From: Nocardia beijingensis NBRC 16342
Lineage (GTDB): Bacteria > Actinomycetota > Actinomycetes > Mycobacteriales > Mycobacteriaceae
NCBI RefSeq assembly: GCF_001612785.1
Contig: NZ_BDBC01000045.1
Coordinates: 89,359 to 153,358 of the forward strand
DNA: 64,000 nt
Reading direction: 5' to 3'
Positions 8,507 through 16,843 of this stretch are shown here, one piece after another (the stretch's first letter is position 1; each line of letters opens with the position of its first letter). The notes under the pieces are model-generated. The model saw only the letters and a list, made by a program, of their open reading frames with translations, did no database searches and was not told the DNA's origin. The position numbers and the translations under genes are program-made.

Positions 8507-9484
8507 TCATCCGGCCGCCGGATATCCGGCTTCCTCATAGGCGGCCAGCGCGGCGTTCGACCGCTCACGCACCGCCGCCACCAGCTCCGGCGGGCCGAGA
8601 ACGGTCACGCCTGCGCCGAAACCGAGCAGCAGGCGGGCCATCCAGTCCAGCGTGGCGAACCGCATGGTCGCCTCCAAGCTGCCGTCGGAATGCGCCGCAA
8701 GCCGATGCATCGGGTACTGATCCAGAACCCACGCGTAGTCGGCGTGAATCCGCAAGCGCGCCAAAGGTACCGCCGGATCGTCCTGGAACAGATCAAGGCC
8801 CGCCGTCGCGTCGGTGGCGTGCACGGGCGGACGGGCGAGTTCCTCCAGCGCGGACGCGGCCTCGATCCGGTCGAAGCGGAACAGCCGCACTCCCTCGGCC
8901 TGCCTGCACCAGGCCTGCAGATAGCTGTTGTCGTCCACGAGGACGATGCGGATCGGATCGACGATCCGTTCGGACACCACGTCGCGACTGGCGGAGTAGT
9001 ACACCAGCCGCAGCGCCCGGCCCAGCGCCAGCGCCGATCGGACGGCCGCCACCGCGGGCGCCTCCGGCGGCGGGGTGCGCGACCGGCCGTTCTCGGCGGA
9101 CTCCGCGCCACCGGCGATCGCCGCCTCGATCTTCGCGATGGCCGCGTGGGCCGCGGTCGGGTCGACCATGCCGGGCATGTCGACGATCGAGCGCAGCGCG
9201 ACCAGCAGCGCGGTCGCCTCGGTGGAGGTCAGCCGCAGCGGACGATCGATGCCCGCGGAGAAGGTGACCTCGATGCTCTCCTCGGAGAACGACAAGTCGA
9301 TCAGGTCACCCGGGCCGTACCCGGGCAGTCCGCACATCCACAGCTGATTGAGATCGCTCATCAACTGCTTGGTGGTCACGCCCAGATCGGCGGCGGCCTC
9401 GGCGGCGCTGATGCCGGGGTGGGCGATGAAATACGGGATCATGTTCAGCAACCGGGACAGTCGCACCGACAGCCGCGAACTCAT
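8507..9484 (-). CDS. pafC: PafC, WYL-domain transcriptional regulator
   Basis: A 325-residue partner of PafB. It has an N-terminal helix-turn-helix (RLSRLLNMIPYFIAHPG, EAAADLGVTTKQLMSDLNQL), a central WYL domain (LRLVYYSASRDVVSERIVDP ... NSYLQAWCRQAEGVRLFRFDRI) and a C-terminal WCX-like extension. The PafBC complex is known in mycobacteria to activate the RecA-independent DNA-damage response and is not a Pup ligase. ATG at 9484 overlaps the pafB stop (ATGA), so translation is coupled. The longer upstream reading in this frame overlaps pafB and is not a real start. Confidence 0.93.
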   Translation of the reverse strand: MSSRLSVRLSRLLNMIPYFIAHPGISAAEAAADLGVTTKQLMSDLNQLWMCGLPGYGPGDLIDLSFSEESIEVTFSAGIDRPLRLTSTEATALLVALRSIVDMPGMVDPTAAHAAIAKIEAAIAGGAESAENGRSRTPPPEAPAVAAVRSALALGRALRLVYYSASRDVVSERIVDPIRIVLVDDNSYLQAWCRQAEGVRLFRFDRIEAASALEELARPPVHATDATAGLDLFQDDPAVPLARLRIHADYAWVLDQYPMHRLAAHSDGSLEATMRFATLDWMARLLLGFGAGVTVLGPPELVAAVRERSNAALAAYEEAGYPAAG

Positions 9485-10476
9485 GCCCGCACCTCCGTGC
9501 GGTCGAAGACCGAACGCAACCGCGCGATGACGTCGGCGCGCAGCGACTCGGGGGCGAGCACCACGGCGTCCGGCCCCAAGCCGGTGATCAGCCGGGCCAC
9601 CCAATCGCGGGATCGCACCGGAAGCTCCACCACGGTGCCCGCACGGCCGCCGACGACGCGCTCCCCGGTCACCTGGCCGAGCCTGCGGATCTCCCGCCCG
9701 CGCCCTTCCGCCACCCACACCGTGGCCGTGCCGCTGACCGGCGCGCTACTGGTGACCTGGTCGACGATCGCGCGCAGATCGAGGCCCTCCGGCTTGTGGA
9801 CAGTGTTGCGCGGGCCGTACGGGGTCACATCGTCGCCGATGCGCGACAGCCGGAAGCTGCGCACGGCGTCCCGGTCCCGGTCGTGCCCGACGAGGTACCA
9901 GCGGCCGTGATGGGTGACGACACCCCACGGTTCGACGTCGCGCATCAGATAGGGGGCATTGATCGCGCCGCGGTGCTCGAACCGCACCGCTTGGCCCGCG
10001 TCGATCGCGGCCAAGAGTTTGCCGAGCACGGGTTCCGAGCCGCGAGCGCGGGCCGGAACCGCGGGCACCGATGCCACGGCGGCGTCGGTTTCCACGTGGA
10101 TGCCCGCCGCGCGCAGTTTGAGCAGCGCGCCTTCCGCGGCGGCGGCCAATTCCGGCGATTCCCACATCTGCACGGCCACGGCGACGGCGGCGGCCTCCTG
10201 ATCGGTCAGGTCGATGTCGGGTAGCTCGTAGGCATCGCGGTTGATCCGGTAGCCCTCCGTCGTCGAGTACCGGCTCACCGGACCGACCTCCAGCGGGATG
10301 CCCAGATCACGCAGTTCGTTCTTGTCCCGCTCGAACATGCGGCTGAACGCCTCGTCGCTGGCGGAGTCCTCGTAGCCGGCCACGCTCTCCCGGATCCGCT
10401 CGGCGGTCAGGAACTGCCGGGTCGACAGCAGCGCGATGACCAGATTCATCAGCCGCTCGACCTTGGATATCGCCAC
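9481..10476 (-). CDS. pafB: PafB, WYL-domain transcriptional regulator
   Basis: A 331-residue regulator paired with PafC. It has an N-terminal winged-helix region (RLMNLVIALLSTRQFLTAER, then a MFERDKNELRDLGIPLE second part), a WYL domain (VRFEHRGA ... VVTHHGRWYLVGHDRDRDAVR) and a C-terminal WCX-type domain. GTG at 10476 has TACCCT 7 nt upstream, so it is probably made from its own leaderless transcript instead of by read-through from pafA. In M. tuberculosis pafB follows pafA directly; here a repeat-flanked gene is inserted between them. Confidence 0.93.
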   Translation of the reverse strand: MAISKVERLMNLVIALLSTRQFLTAERIRESVAGYEDSASDEAFSRMFERDKNELRDLGIPLEVGPVSRYSTTEGYRINRDAYELPDIDLTDQEAAAVAVAVQMWESPELAAAAEGALLKLRAAGIHVETDAAVASVPAVPARARGSEPVLGKLLAAIDAGQAVRFEHRGAINAPYLMRDVEPWGVVTHHGRWYLVGHDRDRDAVRSFRLSRIGDDVTPYGPRNTVHKPEGLDLRAIVDQVTSSAPVSGTATVWVAEGRGREIRRLGQVTGERVVGGRAGTVVELPVRSRDWVARLITGLGPDAVVLAPESLRADVIARLRSVFDRTEVRA

Positions 10477-10483
10477 CCGATAG

Positions 10484-10489
10484 AGGGTA
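10484..10489 (-). promoter_or_regulatory. -10 box of a probable leaderless pafB promoter
   Basis: TACCCT on the minus strand ends 7 nt before the pafB GTG (10476). The end of repeat copy C (10505) falls where the -35 region would lie, so the element could supply or disturb this promoter. Confidence 0.55.
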
Positions 10490-10504
10490 ATCTGCCCGGC
10501 CAGG

Positions 10505-10690
10505 CTGTGTTGTTTCGGCCGCGACTTCGTCGCGGCGTGTTCGCGGCCCCTTTATGGCTCGCGTGTGCGCGACCGCCGCTTGCTCCTTCGTCGCGTACGC
10601 GGCGGCCGCGCACACGCGAGCCGGGCCGCGAACCGCGCATGCTCGGTCTCGCTTCGCTCGAAAGGCGTAGTAAGGTGCGCTGGGCACGCT
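10505..10690 (-). repeat. Complete copy (C) of the dispersed hairpin element, inverted
   Basis: Read on the minus strand this copy matches B and D part by part. Stem arms on the plus strand are 10539-10549 plus 10556-10579 and 10599-10633, with bulge 10550-10555 (ATAAAG on the minus strand) and a 19-nt loop at 10580-10598. The terminal hairpin is CCGCGAC-GAA-GTCGCGG, which differs from copy B by a compensated pair. The single arm difference reads as a G-U wobble only on the minus strand, which supports that strand as the one that folds. Confidence 0.9.
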
Positions 10691-10873
10691 GGAAGATGCA
10701 TGTCCCGACCTCGGCGTTTGCCGCTCGGGCAATCGCTTCGGCTGGTATACGACTTCGCGGTGGCGGCCTTGGCCTTGGATTCACGCCCGAGGAGCGGACC
10801 GGGCGCGGCAGCGACAAGGATCGGTACCGCGCTGCGGAGGTGCACCACCGGCTCGGCCGGAACGCGCGGGTCC
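10691..10873. other. Gene-free spacer between repeat copy C and the thiamine-binding-family gene
   Basis: No supported coding frame, hairpin or promoter is visible here. It is the downstream flank of the gene at 10874-11170 and could be the remnant of inserted DNA. Confidence 0.4.
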
Positions 10874-11170
10874 TCAGCCTTCGGCCAGGTAGCGCTCCAC
10901 CTTCTCCACCTTGGCGGTCATCGCGTCCGTTACTCCGGGGCGAATGTCGGCCTTCAGCACGAGGCTGCAGCGCGGCGCGACGGCGAGGATGGCGTCGGTC
11001 GCCTCTTTCACCACGGCCATCACCTCGTCCCATTCGCCCTCGATGGTGGTGAACATGGCGTCGGTGCGATTGGGCAGTCCGCTGGCGCGCACCACGCGGA
11101 CCGCTTCGGCGACCGCGCGCCCGACATCGACGCCGGTACCGAGCGGTGTGACGGAAAAGGCGATGATCAT
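10874..11170 (-). CDS. MTH1187/YkoF-type thiamine-binding protein (DUF77)
   Basis: A 98-residue single-domain protein: MIIAFSVTPLGTG, then GLPNRTDAMFTTIEGEWDEV and CSLVLKADIRPG. This is the ferredoxin-like fold of the MTH1187 family, some members of which bind thiamine or hydroxymethylpyrimidine. ATG at 11170 is chosen because conservation begins at MIIAFSVTPLG; the upstream extension is Arg-rich and implausible. The gene sits between pafA and pafB, genes adjacent in mycobacteria, and is flanked by two inverted copies of the dispersed repeat. Its role is unknown. Confidence 0.85.
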   Translation of the reverse strand: MIIAFSVTPLGTGVDVGRAVAEAVRVVRASGLPNRTDAMFTTIEGEWDEVMAVVKEATDAILAVAPRCSLVLKADIRPGVTDAMTAKVEKVERYLAEG

Positions 11171-11310
11171 GTCTCGATCATGCACGCAGGCGCGACTCGT
11201 GTCCCGAACCACGAAGCGACGACACACGGCCGGCACCGGAGGCAGAGGCCGAAACCAATCCGCCACACCGGACTGTCGCCGGTCGGAATGCCGAGATCGA
11301 AACACCAGGC
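11171..11310. other. Gene-free spacer upstream of the thiamine-binding-family gene
   Basis: Between this gene and the partial repeat copy no coding potential is seen, nor a clear -10 box. The only reading frames are low-quality shadows. Confidence 0.4.
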
Positions 11311-11363
11311 ACCGAAGCCCCGGCGCACCGCAACCCGTCTTTCGAGCGAAGCGAGACCGAACC
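11311..11363 (+). repeat. Partial copy (D1) of the dispersed element, left block only
   Basis: CCCCGGCGCACCGCAACC followed by TTTCGAGCGAAGCGAGACC repeats the left end of the element about 100 bp upstream of complete copy D2. Copies A and B show the same partial-then-complete tandem arrangement. Confidence 0.75.
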
Positions 11364-11412
11364 GCTACCAGTCACCGCAGACCGCGCGCACTCGGTAGCG
11401 AGCTTCGACGCC

Positions 11413-11600
11413 AACGCGCTCAACGCACCCCGACCACGACTTTCGAGCGAAGCGAGACCGAGCATCCTCCGTTCGCGGCCCGGCTCGCGTGTGCGCGGCC
11501 GCCGCGTCCGCGACGAAGGAGCAAGCGGCGGTCGCGCACACGCGAGCCATGAAGGGGCCGCGAACACCCAGCGCCGAAGGCGCTGGAAAAACAAACACAG
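11413..11600 (+). repeat. Complete copy (D2) of the dispersed hairpin element
   Basis: The left block (11413-11460) is followed by stem arms 11471-11505 and 11525-11548 plus 11555-11565, bulge ATGAAG (11549-11554) and loop 11506-11524. The terminal hairpin CCAGCGCC-GAA-GGCGCTGG again differs from the other copies by paired changes. It ends with AAACAAACACAG 3 nt before the pafA stop codon (11604-11606). It has the same orientation as B and is inverted relative to C. Confidence 0.9.
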
Positions 11601-11603
11601 CAA

Positions 11604-12962
11604 TCACATGGACGCGATCAGGCGGTCGACGCGCTCGTCGACCGAGCGGAACGGGTCCTTGCACAGCACGGTGCGCTGCGCTTGGTCGTTCAGCTTGAGG
11701 TGCACCCAGTCGACGGTGAAGTCGCGCCCGGCCTCCTGGGCCGCGGTGATGAAGTCACCGCGCAGCTTCGCCCTGGTGGTCTGCGGCGGGGTGTCGACCG
11801 CGGCGTCCACGGCCTCGTCCTCGGTGACGCGCTTGGCCAGACCCTTACGCTGCAGCAGGTCGAAGACGCCGCGTCCACGCTTGATGTCGTGATAGGCCAG
11901 ATCCAGCTGGGCGATCTTGGGGTCGGACAGCTCCATGCCGTACCGGTCCTGGTAGCGCTGGAACAGCTTGCGCTTGATCACCCAGTCGATCTCGGTGTCG
12001 ACCTTCGCGAAGTCCTGTGCCTCGACCGCGTCCAGGGTGCGGCCCCACAGATCCACCACCTGGTCGATCTGCGGATCGCGGTCCCGATTGCGCAGGTGCT
12101 CCACGGCGCGGGCGTAGTACTCGCGCTGGATGTCCAGGGCGCTGGCCTGCCGGCCGCCCGCGAGGCGCACCGGACGACGACCGGTCAGGTCGTGGCTGAC
12201 CTCGCGGATCGCGCGGATCGGATTGTCCAGCGCGAAGTCGCGGAACGAGACGCCCGCCTCGATCATCTCCAGCACCAAGGCGGCCGTGCCGACCTTGAGC
12301 ATGGTGGTGGTCTCGGACATGTTCGAGTCGCCGACGATCACGTGCAGGCGGCGGTACTTCTCCGCGTCGGCATGCGGCTCGTCGCGGGTGTTGATGATCG
12401 GCCGCGAGCGCGTGGTCGCCGAGGAGACGCCCTCCCAGATGTGCTCGGCACGCTGGGACAGGCAGAACGTAGCGGCCTTCGGCGTCTGCAGCACCTTGCC
12501 CGCGCCGCAGATCAGCTGACGGGTGACCAGGAACGGCAGCAGCACGTCGGAGATCCGGGAAAACTCCCCCGCCCGCACCACGAGGAAGTTCTCGTGGCAG
12601 CCGTAGGAGTTGCCCGCGGAGTCGGTGTTGTTCTTGAACAGATAGATGTCGCCGCCGATGCCTTCTTCGGCCAGACGCTGCTCGGCGTCGATCAGCAACT
12701 CTTCGAGGACCCGCTCGCCCGCACGGTCGTGGGTCACCAATTGCGCCAGGTTGTCGCATTCCGCGGTCGCGTACTCCGGATGGGACCCGACATCGAGGTA
12801 GAGCCGAGCACCGTTGCGGAGGAACACGTTCGAGCTACGGCCCCAGGACACCACCCGGCGGAACAGATACCGGGCCACCTCGTCGGGGGACAGTCGACGG
12901 TGACCGTGGAAGGTGCATGTCACACCGAACTCGGTCTCGATCCCCATAATTCGTCGCTGCAC
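11604..12962 (-). CDS. pafA: Pup-protein ligase PafA
   Basis: A 452-residue ligase that activates the C-terminal Glu of Pup with ATP and joins it to substrate lysines. It belongs to the glutamine-synthetase/carboxylate-amine ligase fold: MGIETEFGV holds Mg-binding Glu residues, and RLYLDVGSHPEYATAE holds the catalytic Asp (D57). NTRDEPHADAEKYRRLHVI and LKLNDQAQRTV are also highly conserved. GTG at 12962 gives the standard MQRRIMGIETEFG N-terminus and length. TAATGT lies 5 nt upstream, so the mRNA may be almost leaderless. Repeat copy D2 follows the stop directly. Confidence 0.97.
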   Translation of the reverse strand: MQRRIMGIETEFGVTCTFHGHRRLSPDEVARYLFRRVVSWGRSSNVFLRNGARLYLDVGSHPEYATAECDNLAQLVTHDRAGERVLEELLIDAEQRLAEEGIGGDIYLFKNNTDSAGNSYGCHENFLVVRAGEFSRISDVLLPFLVTRQLICGAGKVLQTPKAATFCLSQRAEHIWEGVSSATTRSRPIINTRDEPHADAEKYRRLHVIVGDSNMSETTTMLKVGTAALVLEMIEAGVSFRDFALDNPIRAIREVSHDLTGRRPVRLAGGRQASALDIQREYYARAVEHLRNRDRDPQIDQVVDLWGRTLDAVEAQDFAKVDTEIDWVIKRKLFQRYQDRYGMELSDPKIAQLDLAYHDIKRGRGVFDLLQRKGLAKRVTEDEAVDAAVDTPPQTTRAKLRGDFITAAQEAGRDFTVDWVHLKLNDQAQRTVLCKDPFRSVDERVDRLIASM

Positions 12963-13126
12963 ACCATCGACATTACAGCCATGTCGGCGTGTTGCGTGGG
13001 GCACCGAACAACCCGGATGCATACGTCTTCACAACGATTTGGCCCGCTTTGTCGGAATTTACCCCGGTGAGAGGCCGGTTTCGCCGGAGGATGGACAGTT
13101 CGCGCCCGTCTCGGACGTGCCGATAC

Positions 13127-13156
13127 GGCCCGCGAACCTGGCGTCGTTCGCGGGCC
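13127..13156 (-). terminator. Hairpin downstream of prcA
   Basis: GGCCCGCGAAC and GTTCGCGGGCC form a perfect 11-bp stem with an 8-nt loop, 37 bp past the prcA stop. It probably ends the pup-prcB-prcA transcript before pafA. There is no T tract, which is common in actinobacteria. Confidence 0.65.
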
Positions 13157-13193
13157 GTCGAGTTCGTCGGCCGCTGAGATCACTCCCGCCGGA

Positions 13194-13979
13194 TCACTCC
13201 GCCGACGGAGTCTCCTTCGCCGACGGCTTTTCCTCCGGCTCGGAGCCGGACTCCTCCGCGGCGGCTTCCGCCGGGCTCAGCAGACGCTCCAGCGCCGCGT
13301 TGGGCACCCGCCGGAACGCCCGGCGCGGCCGCGCCTGCTCCAAGGTCGCGACCTCGAGCGAGCTGACGCCCAGCACTCGCTTCTCCTTCTCCGCGCCTTC
13401 CGGAACGCCCGCCTGCAGCGCGCGCACCGCCACGCCGACCGCCGACGCCAGGTCGAGACCCGGCTGGTAGGACGACTTCAACGCGGTGACGATCGGCTCG
13501 GTCGTGCCGCCCATCACCACGAACTCCCGCTCGTCCACGATCGACCCGTCGAAGGTGATCCGGTACAGCACCGATTGGGCGGTCTGTTCCGGGTAGCCGA
13601 CCTCCGCCACACAGATCTCCACCTCGTACGGCTTGAGCTGATCGGTGAAAATCGTGCCGAGCGTCTGCGCGTAGGCGTTGGCCAGCGCGCGGCCGGTGAC
13701 ATCGCGGCGGTCGTACTGATACCCGCGGATGTCGGCCTGCAGGATGCCGCCCCTGCGCAGATTCTCGAACTCGTTGTACTTGCCGACCGCGGCGAATCCG
13801 ATGCGGTCGTAGAGCTCACTCACCTTGTGCAGCGTCGCGGAGGGGTTCTCCGCGACGAACAGCACACCCTTGTCATACGTCAAGACCACGACGCTGCGCC
13901 CTCGGGCGATGCCCTTGCGCGCGAGCTCGGTCTTGTCGCGCATGATCTGCTCGGCCGACGCGTAGTACGGCAACGTCAT
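13194..13979 (-). CDS. prcA: 20S proteasome alpha subunit PrcA
   Basis: The 261-residue alpha-ring subunit, non-catalytic, which gates the 20S core and docks Mpa. It has the alpha-type N-terminal region (YYASAEQIMRDKTELARKGIARG), a conserved core (VVLTYDKGVLFVAENPS, YDRIGFAAVGKYNEFENLRRGG), and a Glu/Ser-rich tail of about 30 residues that is poorly conserved in the family. ATG at 13979 lies 2 nt after the prcB stop, so the two ring subunits are translated together. Confidence 0.97.
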   Translation of the reverse strand: MTLPYYASAEQIMRDKTELARKGIARGRSVVVLTYDKGVLFVAENPSATLHKVSELYDRIGFAAVGKYNEFENLRRGGILQADIRGYQYDRRDVTGRALANAYAQTLGTIFTDQLKPYEVEICVAEVGYPEQTAQSVLYRITFDGSIVDEREFVVMGGTTEPIVTALKSSYQPGLDLASAVGVAVRALQAGVPEGAEKEKRVLGVSSLEVATLEQARPRRAFRRVPNAALERLLSPAEAAAEESGSEPEEKPSAKETPSAE

Positions 13980-13981
13980 GA

Positions 13982-14836
13982 TCAGGCGCTCCCTTCTTCG
14001 GCGGCCTCGCGGTCGGCGACGATGCCGCGGGTGATCTCGGCCAGCCGCGACTCGGTCACCTCGACCGCGCCCTCCTCGTCGATCACGATCGCCGTGGGGA
14101 AGATGCCGCGCACCAGATCCGGGCCGCCCGTCGCGGTGTCGTCGTCGGCCGCGTCGAACAGCGACTCGACGGCGATGCGCAACGCGCGATCCTGATCGAT
14201 TCCCTTGGCGTACAACTTCTTCAGCGAAGACTTCGCGAACATCGAGCCGGAACCGACCGCGGCGTACCCGAAACGCTCCTCGCTACGTCCACCCACCACA
14301 TCGAACGAAACGATGCGGCCCGCCTTGTCCTGGTCGGTGGCGTCCAGGTCGTAGCCGACCAGCATCGGCACCACCGCCAGGCCTTGCAGGGCCGCGGGCA
14401 AGTTCTCGCGCACCATCTTCGACAGCTTGTTCGCCTTGCCGTCGAAGGTCAGGGGCACGCCCTCCAACTTCTCGTAGTGCTCCAGCTCCACCGCGAAGAT
14501 CCGCACCATCTCCACCGCCATGCCCGCGGTGCCTGCGATGCCTGCCGCGGAATAGCTGTCGGTGATGTACACCTTCTCGATATCCCGGCTGGCCAGCAGG
14601 TTCCCCTGCGTGGCTCGCCGGTCGCCCGCGATCAGCACACCGCCGCGATAACTCACCGCGACGATGGTGGTGCCGTGCGGAGCGATCTCCTTCGCGGAAG
14701 TGCCGCCGGGGATTCCGGCGGCACCCTGGGCGAACCTGTTGCCTGGCAACAGATCCGGTGCATGCATACGGAGATAGTCGGAGAAGGAAGAAAGGGCGTA
14801 CCCCAGGTGGAGACGCGAGGGGTCACCGACTGTCAC
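13982..14836 (-). CDS. prcB: 20S proteasome beta subunit PrcB
   Basis: The 284-residue catalytic subunit, an N-terminal nucleophile hydrolase. The first 55 residues are a propeptide removed by autocleavage at APHG|TTIVAV, which exposes Thr56 as nucleophile. GDRRATQGN and VGSGSMFAKSS are conserved active-site and fold elements. GTG at 14836 overlaps the pup stop in GTGA, so pup, prcB and prcA are translationally linked. Confidence 0.97.
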   Translation of the reverse strand: MTVGDPSRLHLGYALSSFSDYLRMHAPDLLPGNRFAQGAAGIPGGTSAKEIAPHGTTIVAVSYRGGVLIAGDRRATQGNLLASRDIEKVYITDSYSAAGIAGTAGMAVEMVRIFAVELEHYEKLEGVPLTFDGKANKLSKMVRENLPAALQGLAVVPMLVGYDLDATDQDKAGRIVSFDVVGGRSEERFGYAAVGSGSMFAKSSLKKLYAKGIDQDRALRIAVESLFDAADDDTATGGPDLVRGIFPTAIVIDEEGAVEVTESRLAEITRGIVADREAAEEGSA

Positions 14837-15027
14837 TGGCCACCTTTCTGCACGTACGCGCGGACGAAGTCCTCGGCGTTCTCCTCTAGCACGTCATCGA
14901 TCTCGTCGAGCAGGTCGTCGGTTTCCTCCGCCAGCTTCTCGCGGCGCTCCTGACCGGCGGCGTCTACACCGTCGGGACCCTCGTCCTCGTCGCCACCCCC
15001 GGCGCGCTTGGTCTGCTCTTGTGCCAT
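14833..15027 (-). CDS. pup: Prokaryotic ubiquitin-like protein Pup
   Basis: A 64-residue intrinsically disordered tag. The C-terminal half (LLDEIDDVLEENAEDFVRAY) is the coiled-coil and Mpa-binding helix, and it ends in Gly-Gly-Gln. The final Gln must be deamidated to Glu by Dop before PafA can use it. ATG at 15027 has a strong AGAGGAGG site 9 nt upstream. It is the first gene of pup-prcB-prcA. Dop is encoded about 200 bp upstream on the same strand. Confidence 0.98.
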   Translation of the reverse strand: MAQEQTKRAGGGDEDEGPDGVDAAGQERREKLAEETDDLLDEIDDVLEENAEDFVRAYVQKGGQ

Positions 15028-15222
15028 GGCAGCCGACCTCCTCTGTCCTCATCATGACCGGGACACATGGTGAGCACGATCCCGATCATGAGCATTGTCC
15101 GTGCTCGTCCCTCAACACTACCTACCAGCCCCGACAGCGTGCTTATTTTGTGCGCGGTGTTCGTCTCGCCCCGTCTCGCCTCGCGCGAAACCCGTGGTCC
15201 GGCCGGTGGGCGATGCCGCAGG

Positions 15223-16722
15223 TCATGTCGTCAGCTGCTCCACCAGGTCGGCGGCCGTGGTCACGCCGTCGAGAAGTTTGCCGACGTGGGCCTTGGTGCC
15301 GCGGCGGGGTTCGAGGGTGGGGATGCGGACCAGGGAATCGCCGCCGAGGTCGAAGATCACCGAGTCCCAGCTGGCCGCCGCGATGTCGGCGCCGAAGCGG
15401 CGCAGGCACTCGCCGCGGAAGTAGGCGCGGGTGTCGGTGGGCGGATTGGTCATGGCGTCGAGGACCTGCTGCTCGCTGATCAGCCGCTTCATCGAACCGC
15501 GCGCGACCAGGCGGTTGTAGAGGCCCTTGTCCAGGCGCACGTCGGAGTACTGCAGGTCCATCAAGTGCAGCTTCGGGGCCGCCCAGCCGAGGCCCTCGCG
15601 GCTGCGCATGCCCTCGAGCAGGCGCAGCTTGGCGGGCCAGTCGAGCAGGTTCGCGCACTCCATCGGGTCGCGTTCGAGCAGGTCCAGCACCATGGCCCAG
15701 TTCTCGATGATGTCCTGCACGCGCTTGTCGTCGTTGCCGGTGCGGTCGACGAACTTGATCACCCGGTCCAGGTACACCCGCTGCAACGCCAGGCCGGTGA
15801 GCTCGCGGCCGTCGGCGAGCGCGACGGTCGCCCGCAGCGTGGGGTCGTGGCTGATCGTGTGCACCGCGGTGACCGGGCGCGCCAGCTGCAGGTCCGACAG
15901 ATCCTCGCCCGCTTCGATCAGGTCGAGGACCAGGGCGGTGGTGCCGACCTTCAGGTAGGTCGACATCTCGGCCAGGTTGGCGTCGCCGATGATGACGTGC
16001 AGCCTGCGGTATTTGTCGGCGTCGGCGTGCGGCTCGTCGCGGGTGTTGATGATGCCCCGCTTGAGCGTGGTCTCCAGGCCGACCTCGACCTCGATGTAGT
16101 CCGAGCGCTGGGACAGCTGGAAGCCGGCGTGGTCGCCGGACTGGCCGATGCCGACCCGGCCGGACCCGCACACCACCTGGCGGGACACGAAGAACGGCGT
16201 GAGCCCGACGATGATCTGGTTGAACGGGGTGTCCCGGCTCATCAGGTAGTTCTCGTGGGTGCCGTACGAGGCGCCCTTGCCGTCCACGTTGTTCTTGTAC
16301 AGCTGCAGGCGCGGGGCTCCCGGCACGCTGGAGGCGTGCCGCGCGGCGGCCTCCATCACCCGCTCGCCCGCCTTGTCCCAGATCACCGCGTCCAGCGGGT
16401 CGGTGACCTCGGGCGCGGAGTACTCCGGGTGGGCGTGGTCGACGTAGAGCCGGGCGCCGTTGGTGAGGATCATGTTCGCCGCGCCCACCTCGTCGGCGTC
16501 GATCACCGGCGCGGGCCCGTTCATCCGGCTCAGGTCGAATCCGCGCGCGTCGCGCAGCGGCGACTCCACCTCGTAGTCCCATCGGGTGCGCTTGGCGCGC
16601 GGCACGCCCTCGGCCGCGGCGTAGGCCAGGACCGCCTGGGTCGAGGTGAGGATCGGGTTGGCCGACGGCTCGGTCGGGGTCGAGATGCCGTATTCGACCT
16701 CTATTCCGATGATGCGCTGCAT
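15223..16722 (-). CDS. dop: Deamidase/depupylase Dop
   Basis: A 499-residue homologue of PafA that converts the Pup C-terminal Gln to Glu and removes Pup from substrates. MQRIIGIEVEYGIS begins the fold. The Dop-specific loop (about residues 38-78) is present, and the nucleophile region RLYVDHAHPEYSAPE contains D95. NNVDGKGASYGTHENYL and NTRDEPHADADKYRRLH are conserved. ATG at 16722 has TAGGCT 7 nt upstream, so it is probably expressed as a leaderless mRNA. It is divergent from the DUF418 gene. Confidence 0.97.
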   Translation of the reverse strand: MQRIIGIEVEYGISTPTEPSANPILTSTQAVLAYAAAEGVPRAKRTRWDYEVESPLRDARGFDLSRMNGPAPVIDADEVGAANMILTNGARLYVDHAHPEYSAPEVTDPLDAVIWDKAGERVMEAAARHASSVPGAPRLQLYKNNVDGKGASYGTHENYLMSRDTPFNQIIVGLTPFFVSRQVVCGSGRVGIGQSGDHAGFQLSQRSDYIEVEVGLETTLKRGIINTRDEPHADADKYRRLHVIIGDANLAEMSTYLKVGTTALVLDLIEAGEDLSDLQLARPVTAVHTISHDPTLRATVALADGRELTGLALQRVYLDRVIKFVDRTGNDDKRVQDIIENWAMVLDLLERDPMECANLLDWPAKLRLLEGMRSREGLGWAAPKLHLMDLQYSDVRLDKGLYNRLVARGSMKRLISEQQVLDAMTNPPTDTRAYFRGECLRRFGADIAAASWDSVIFDLGGDSLVRIPTLEPRRGTKAHVGKLLDGVTTAADLVEQLTT

Positions 16723-16729
16723 GGCATCG

Positions 16730-16735
16730 AGCCTA
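16730..16735 (-). promoter_or_regulatory. -10 box of a probable leaderless dop promoter
   Basis: TAGGCT on the minus strand is separated by 7 nt from the dop ATG, with no Shine-Dalgarno between them. Confidence 0.55.
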
Positions 16736-16843
16736 GGTCACGCACCCCGCCGGACCCGCCGCGACCGGCGGAGTCCAATGTCATACCGCAGGTGGTACTT
16801 CCGGAGGACTCCTCGCGGCGCAGGTCGGCGCGATAGTCGGGAC

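Noticed and set aside
12963..13193. Extension of pafA to an ATG about 60 nt upstream of the chosen GTG
   Set aside because: The family starts at MQRRIMGIETEFG. The extra residues are not conserved and a -10 box (TAATGT) lies inside the extension.
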